This document shows positions 9,261 to 11,835 of a stretch of DNA of 11,835 nt, piece after piece (positions within the stretch are counted from its first letter, which is position 1; every line of letters begins with the position of its first letter). Source of the DNA: Larix sibirica (taxonomy: Eukaryota > Streptophyta > Pinopsida > Pinales > Pinaceae); assembly GCA_004151065.3 (NCBI GenBank), contig NWUY0303907448.1:1-11835 (forward strand), given 5' to 3'. Made by a program: the position numbers and the translations under genes. The notes below the pieces were generated by a model. It worked only from the letters and a program-made list of their open reading frames with translations. It did not search any database and was not told where the DNA came from.

Positions 9261-9382
9261 ATGGAGAGAGAGACAGGTTCTTCATGCGCTTCGCTCAAGT
9301 ACAAGTACAGCATACTTATTCCCACTTACAACGAGCGCCTCAATATTGCTCTGGTGACCTACCTCATCTTCAAGCACCTCGG
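9261..9382 (+). CDS. DPMS1: Dolichol-phosphate mannosyltransferase subunit 1, exon 1 (partial gene)
   Basis: DPMS1/DPM1 is the catalytic subunit that transfers mannose from GDP-Man to dolichyl phosphate on the cytosolic face of the ER. Dol-P-Man then feeds N-glycan, GPI-anchor and O-/C-mannosylation. The exon encodes 40 codons plus two bases: a short variable Met-Glu-Arg-Glu start, then YSILIPTYNERLNI (residues 16-29), the hallmark first strand and nucleotide-binding segment of family GT2 and DPM1, then the ALVTYLIFKHL helix typical of plant DPMS1. The ATG at 9261 has G at -3 and +4. In-frame codons further upstream lack an ATG and show no homology. The exon ends at CTCGG/GTATGT (donor GT at 9383-9384, phase 2). 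Read-through beyond it loses homology; the family continues with a VDFEIIVVDDGSPDGT-like segment that is not found here. The rest of the gene lies beyond the window. The gene could be non-functional if later exons are lost. Confidence 0.85.
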
Positions 9383-9907
9383 GTATGTATGCATGGCTCC
9401 ACCTCCATCCAACACAATTTTTGCACACCCGTTAACAGATCAAAGCAATTATAATTGTATTTTATTTTTCTGTATGTTCCATGACATGACCCAAACACAG
9501 AGGATCCCCAAAGCACATGTTCAACTTTCAAAATGAAACAAAATGAAGGCCTGGTTATAAGATTGCCATTCCCTCCTTAATATACTATGGTAATCACATA
9601 TCAACACTAGCAAAATCTATTTTAGTTCTCTGTCTTTTCCACATTCGTTTCCATGAACTTAGTGGTCAACAACCATTAAACGGAACAAGCGAGGGTTAAT
9701 TTACATGTTGCTAGGCATAGATGACTGATGTAGTTTACAAGAAGGCCGTGGAGTTCATTTGAACCTGTGGGTAGCTGGATCCCAATTATACCCAGATAAA
9801 CATGAAGTTATGTTTGAGGTCTGAGATTTGCCAGTCCAAGATCAGAAACATCAAATCCTGGGCTATGAATCAGTCTCTTCTAAATACGTTCATTGGAAAT
9901 AAAGTGG

Positions 9908-9947
9908 TTATAAGAGGTTGAATTTTAAAAAACTTAAACTCTTATAA
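9908..9947. repeat. Short imperfect inverted repeat
   Basis: TTATAAGAGGTTGA (9908-9921) and TTAAACTCTTATAA (9934-9947) are inverted copies with two mismatches around a 12-nt AT-rich spacer, able to form a small hairpin. No element could be tied to it. Confidence 0.6.
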
Positions 9948-10214
9948 GATCTGTTCAGCTTGAGTAAGAGAATTTCAACACAGGGGGAAACTTCTCCAAT
10001 CGGAGTTCGTAATAGCAAAGATAAAATGGTCAAGTGGTGAAATCAAAGCACTTTCAATATTCAAACCCTGATTCAATGTTCAAACACCCTGAAGACATGA
10101 TGCTGCGTCAATGTGGCCAACGTAGTTAATTACCACATCCAAGATCTGGTGGAAGGCCCGGCAACCAAGACGGCTTACTGTTGTAGCGTCTCTGAATGGT
10201 TGAGGGTAAGGGAA

Positions 10215-10457
10215 AGTCCTGGATGAATTTCGCTGGGATAGATACCCCTCAGTTGTGGCATCTAGGTGGGATGTCGAGCCTACTTCATTAACAATGGGCC
10301 ATTTACCAACAAAAATGAAATAGCAAAGATGAAGTCACAGCTACGGATGTTGTGTATCTCAATGTTTGAGACCAGGTGCAAGTCTTGGGGCAAATTCGGC
10401 AGGATAGATACCCCAATCATGGCATTTAGGTCGAATGTAGAGCCCACTTCAATAACA
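10215..10457. repeat. Diverged direct repeat, 79- and 77-nt units
   Basis: Copy 1 (10215-10293) and copy 2 (10381-10457) share AGTC(C/T)TGG, then GGATAGATACCCC, TGGCAT(C/T)TAGGT, and (G/A)ATGT(C/A)GAGCC(T/C)ACTTCA(T/A)TAACA, with a few substitutions and a 2-nt gap. Weaker similarity continues a short way upstream of both copies (TTGT...TCTC or TCTCT...TTGAG), so the true unit may be nearer the 166-nt period. The repeats lie next to the LTR-like fragment and may be part of its leader or LTR. Confidence 0.75.
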
Positions 10458-10499
10458 AAGGTATTCCGAAAATTACAGAATTGAGAACCCGTAGATAGG

Positions 10500-10795
10500 G
10501 TTACATCACCGAGCACATGAGAGCTCAATAACACATGGTCCAGTATTATTATGAGACTGTACAGTACAGCGATACATTGAGGGTCCTCGCTCTTATAAAG
10601 AGTCCACGGGACCAAAACCCTAACCCTAATACATAAACCCTGACATTTAACCTAAAGTCACCATTTTGTTATCTTTCAGTTATGTATGCCTTACGCAGGG
10701 GGGGTGTTAAGATATAAGGTGACACATGCAATAAAGTCAATTTGTTATCTTTCAGTGACTTTATTACATGTCACCTTATATCTTAACACCCCCCC
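10500..10795 (-). mobile_element. Copia-like LTR fragment, minus strand
   Basis: On the minus strand a G7 tract (10789-10795) is followed directly by TGTTAAGATATAAGGTGACA, starting at 10788. A polypurine tract abutting TG is the arrangement expected at the start of a 3' LTR. Further along the minus strand are TTAGGGTTAGGG and then TTTATAAG (TATA at 10594-10599, inside a perfect CTCTT-ATA-AAGAG inverted repeat), placed like an LTR promoter, followed by sequence with a U3/R feel. The lower-coordinate end, primer-binding site and coding region were not found, so the boundaries are approximate and the Copia label is an inference from the terminus style. The terminus itself is duplicated and inverted. 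Confidence 0.5.
10615..10623 (+). promoter_or_regulatory. Telobox motif AAACCCTAA
   Basis: A perfect AAACCCTAA is extended to AAAACCCTAACCCTAA, about two plant telomere units. In plants, telobox motifs are bound by telomere-repeat-binding proteins and occur in many promoters. Here it lies within the LTR-like fragment. Function is not shown; two units are too few to call an interstitial telomere. Confidence 0.35.
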
Positions 10796-10825
10796 ACAAG
10801 GCGTACATTATTGAAAGATAGCAAA
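10665..10825. repeat. 161-bp quasi-palindrome built on the LTR terminus
   Basis: The left arm (10665-10739) and right arm (10756-10825) are inverted copies over about 70-75 nt, with few mismatches and small gaps, around a 16-nt centre. Each arm holds a seven-base G or C run next to TGTTAAGATATAAGGTGACA (starting at 10705 on plus and 10788 on minus). The centre repeats TTTGTTATCTTTCAG (10741-10755), identical to 10665-10679, and an inverted variant (TGAAAGATAGCAAA) closes the right arm at 10812-10825. The layout is therefore a-X-a-X(inverted)-a(inverted). It could be a foldback/MITE-like element or an inverted duplication made by template switching. Confidence 0.85.
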
Positions 10826-11057
10826 CTGAAATCAAATATATATACTCAATGAAAACACAAATTGAAAACTAAACACAGGTAGACATCCTTCAAAAGCTTT
10901 TTCTTTGAACATAGTTCTTGGCCCAGGTTGAGCTCCATCAAGCTGCCTTGTAACTGTTTGGAAATGTGTAGTTCCTGAGTTGAATTCCTAAGTTCCTAGA
11001 TTCCTCTTCCCCGAACTCGAATCACAAATCTCCCAAACTCAATTATTGGATAGCGAT

Positions 11058-11109
11058 CCACATGCATGTCACGTAACCTCACTAGTAGACCGCATTCCAC
11101 ATGCATGTC
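11058..11109. repeat. Duplicated CCACATGCATGTC carrying RY elements
   Basis: The 13-mer CCACATGCATGTC occurs exactly twice, at 11058-11070 and 11097-11109. Each copy contains the palindrome CATGCATG, the RY element recognised by plant B3-domain factors (ABI3/FUS3/LEC2 and VAL proteins). Location inside intron 1 would be compatible with a regulatory site, but RY cores also arise by chance and in repeats. Confidence 0.4.
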
Positions 11110-11127
11110 TCAACTTTTAAAAATCAG

Positions 11128-11296
11128 AAAAATTTGAATCGGAATTGATTGATTCATTGATCAGATCCCTAATCGATCTGAATCGGCCTTCAAATCGGTT
11201 CAGTTGATTGGTTCGGTATAGAATCAGTCGATTCGGTGTTGGTATTGAATCGGTCAGATCCATCGATCCACGTAAAAAATCGGTCGATTTTTTCCT
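11128..11296. repeat. GAATCGG/ATCGGT-rich degenerate repeat patch
   Basis: Variants of GAATCGG, ATCGGTT, TCGATTCGG and TTGATTGATTC recur at short, irregular spacing through this block. It ends in a perfect small palindrome, AAAAAATCG-GT-CGATTTTTT (11274-11293). The pattern looks like the decayed end of a repeat rather than coding sequence; the minus-strand open frame across it has no recognisable domain. I could not assign it to a named family. Confidence 0.5.
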
Positions 11297-11835
11297 TGCC
11301 GCCATGTGGGGACTGTGGACATGAAAATGTTCGCCAATTTCGTTTTTTTGGAGGTATCTTTGATGATCTTTCTCATGATGGTAGTAGTCTTCATAGGGAT
11401 CGATCCTAGGCTTTGGCATGCAACTCCAATTTCACATCCATGATGTGCTGAAGTAGCCATGGTTAGTAGGGTTTGTTGGAGGGAAGCTGGTGCATTTTTC
11501 AGACCTGTGCATACTTTTACATCCTAATAGCAACACATTTCCAAGAACCAGGCAATCCTATGCATGAAATAACAGTGAGAAGCTTTATCTGGGTGTATTG
11601 TGAGCATATATGGAATGATTTCCTATGGACAACAACCTTAAGACTTGTTTTTGTGAGAATTAAAGAGTGCCAAGCAGTTGGATATTCAGATCCAAAAGTG
11701 AGACACTTCCTGTAGCAACAATAGTGAACAAATCTGGGACAGATATCAGCAGCAGAGAGGACTGATCCACTTTCTGGAGGCTTGTCTTGTAGATTACGTG
11801 TTAGACTTTGTTAAGATTCAATATGCTAAGATAGA

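Larger units (their letters stand above)
9383..11835 (+). other. DPMS1 intron 1, 5' part (at least 2.45 kb)
   Basis: It starts at the GTATGT donor after exon 1. I searched by eye on the plus strand for the expected second-exon segment (the acidic VDDGSPDGT motif) and did not find it, so the acceptor should lie past the window end. The intron is filled with repeat-derived sequence: a direct repeat, an LTR-like fragment, a palindrome and a GAATCGG-rich patch. No coding frame within it has recognisable homology. About 9390-9900 and 11300-11835 hold nothing I can identify. Confidence 0.6.

Noticed and set aside
10266-10615. Overlapping open frames on both strands (72 codons plus, 111 codons minus)
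   Set aside because: Neither shows a known domain. They lie over the direct repeat and LTR-like sequence, where open frames arise by chance.
10617-10629. Interstitial telomere repeat
   Set aside because: Only about two CCCTAA units are present, which is better described as a telobox motif.
11117-11460. Two minus-strand open frames of 100 and 68 codons
   Set aside because: They run through the GAATCGG-rich repeat patch, and their composition reflects the repeat. No domain or splice-supported structure was seen.
11473-11715. Plus-strand 80-codon open frame near the window end
   Set aside because: No family was recognised and it does not match the expected next part of DPMS1, so I did not call it an exon.

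Overview
The window looks like nuclear DNA from a plant, most likely an angiosperm; I cannot name the species. It has AT-rich intergenic sequence, two decayed LINEs of the plant L1 type (reverse transcriptase, zf-RVT zinc knuckle, C-terminal RNase H), one host gene start with a GT splice donor and a large first intron, and an LTR-like remnant inside that intron. There is no sign of a prokaryote, a CRISPR array or an operon.

Layout. 1-1260: non-coding, GT/TGG-rich sequence with a TATA-like box, a (TC)10 microsatellite and telobox-type motifs, possibly LTR-derived. 1261-2400: AT-rich, no gene seen. About 2400-4758: minus-strand LINE fragment (RT C-terminus, connection region, zf-RVT, RNase H). 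One reading frame runs through it, broken by six stop codons and no frameshift that I could find. About 4780-8821: a second LINE from a different lineage, on the plus strand and head-to-head with the first, running from mid-endonuclease to RNase H and a 3' A-rich tail. It carries many frameshifts and stops. 8822-9260: AT-rich spacer, then a plausible TATA box, a pyrimidine patch and a 5' UTR with two short uORFs.

9261-9382: the first coding exon of dolichol-phosphate mannosyltransferase catalytic subunit 1 (DPMS1/DPM1, glycosyltransferase family 2). It ends at a GTATGT donor. No second exon is visible, so intron 1 fills the rest of the window (more than 2.4 kb). The intron holds a 79/77-bp direct repeat, a minus-strand Copia-like LTR fragment, a 161-bp quasi-palindrome built on the LTR terminus, two CATGCATG (RY) motifs and a GAATCGG-rich patch.

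The only host gene supported is DPMS1, which supplies Dol-P-Man for N-glycosylation, GPI anchors and O-/C-mannosylation at the ER. Everything else is transposon debris or non-coding DNA. I found no convincing undescribed system. The best leads are the inverted duplication at the LTR terminus, the contrasting decay of the two LINEs, and the LINE end lying about 245 bp upstream of the DPMS1 core promoter.
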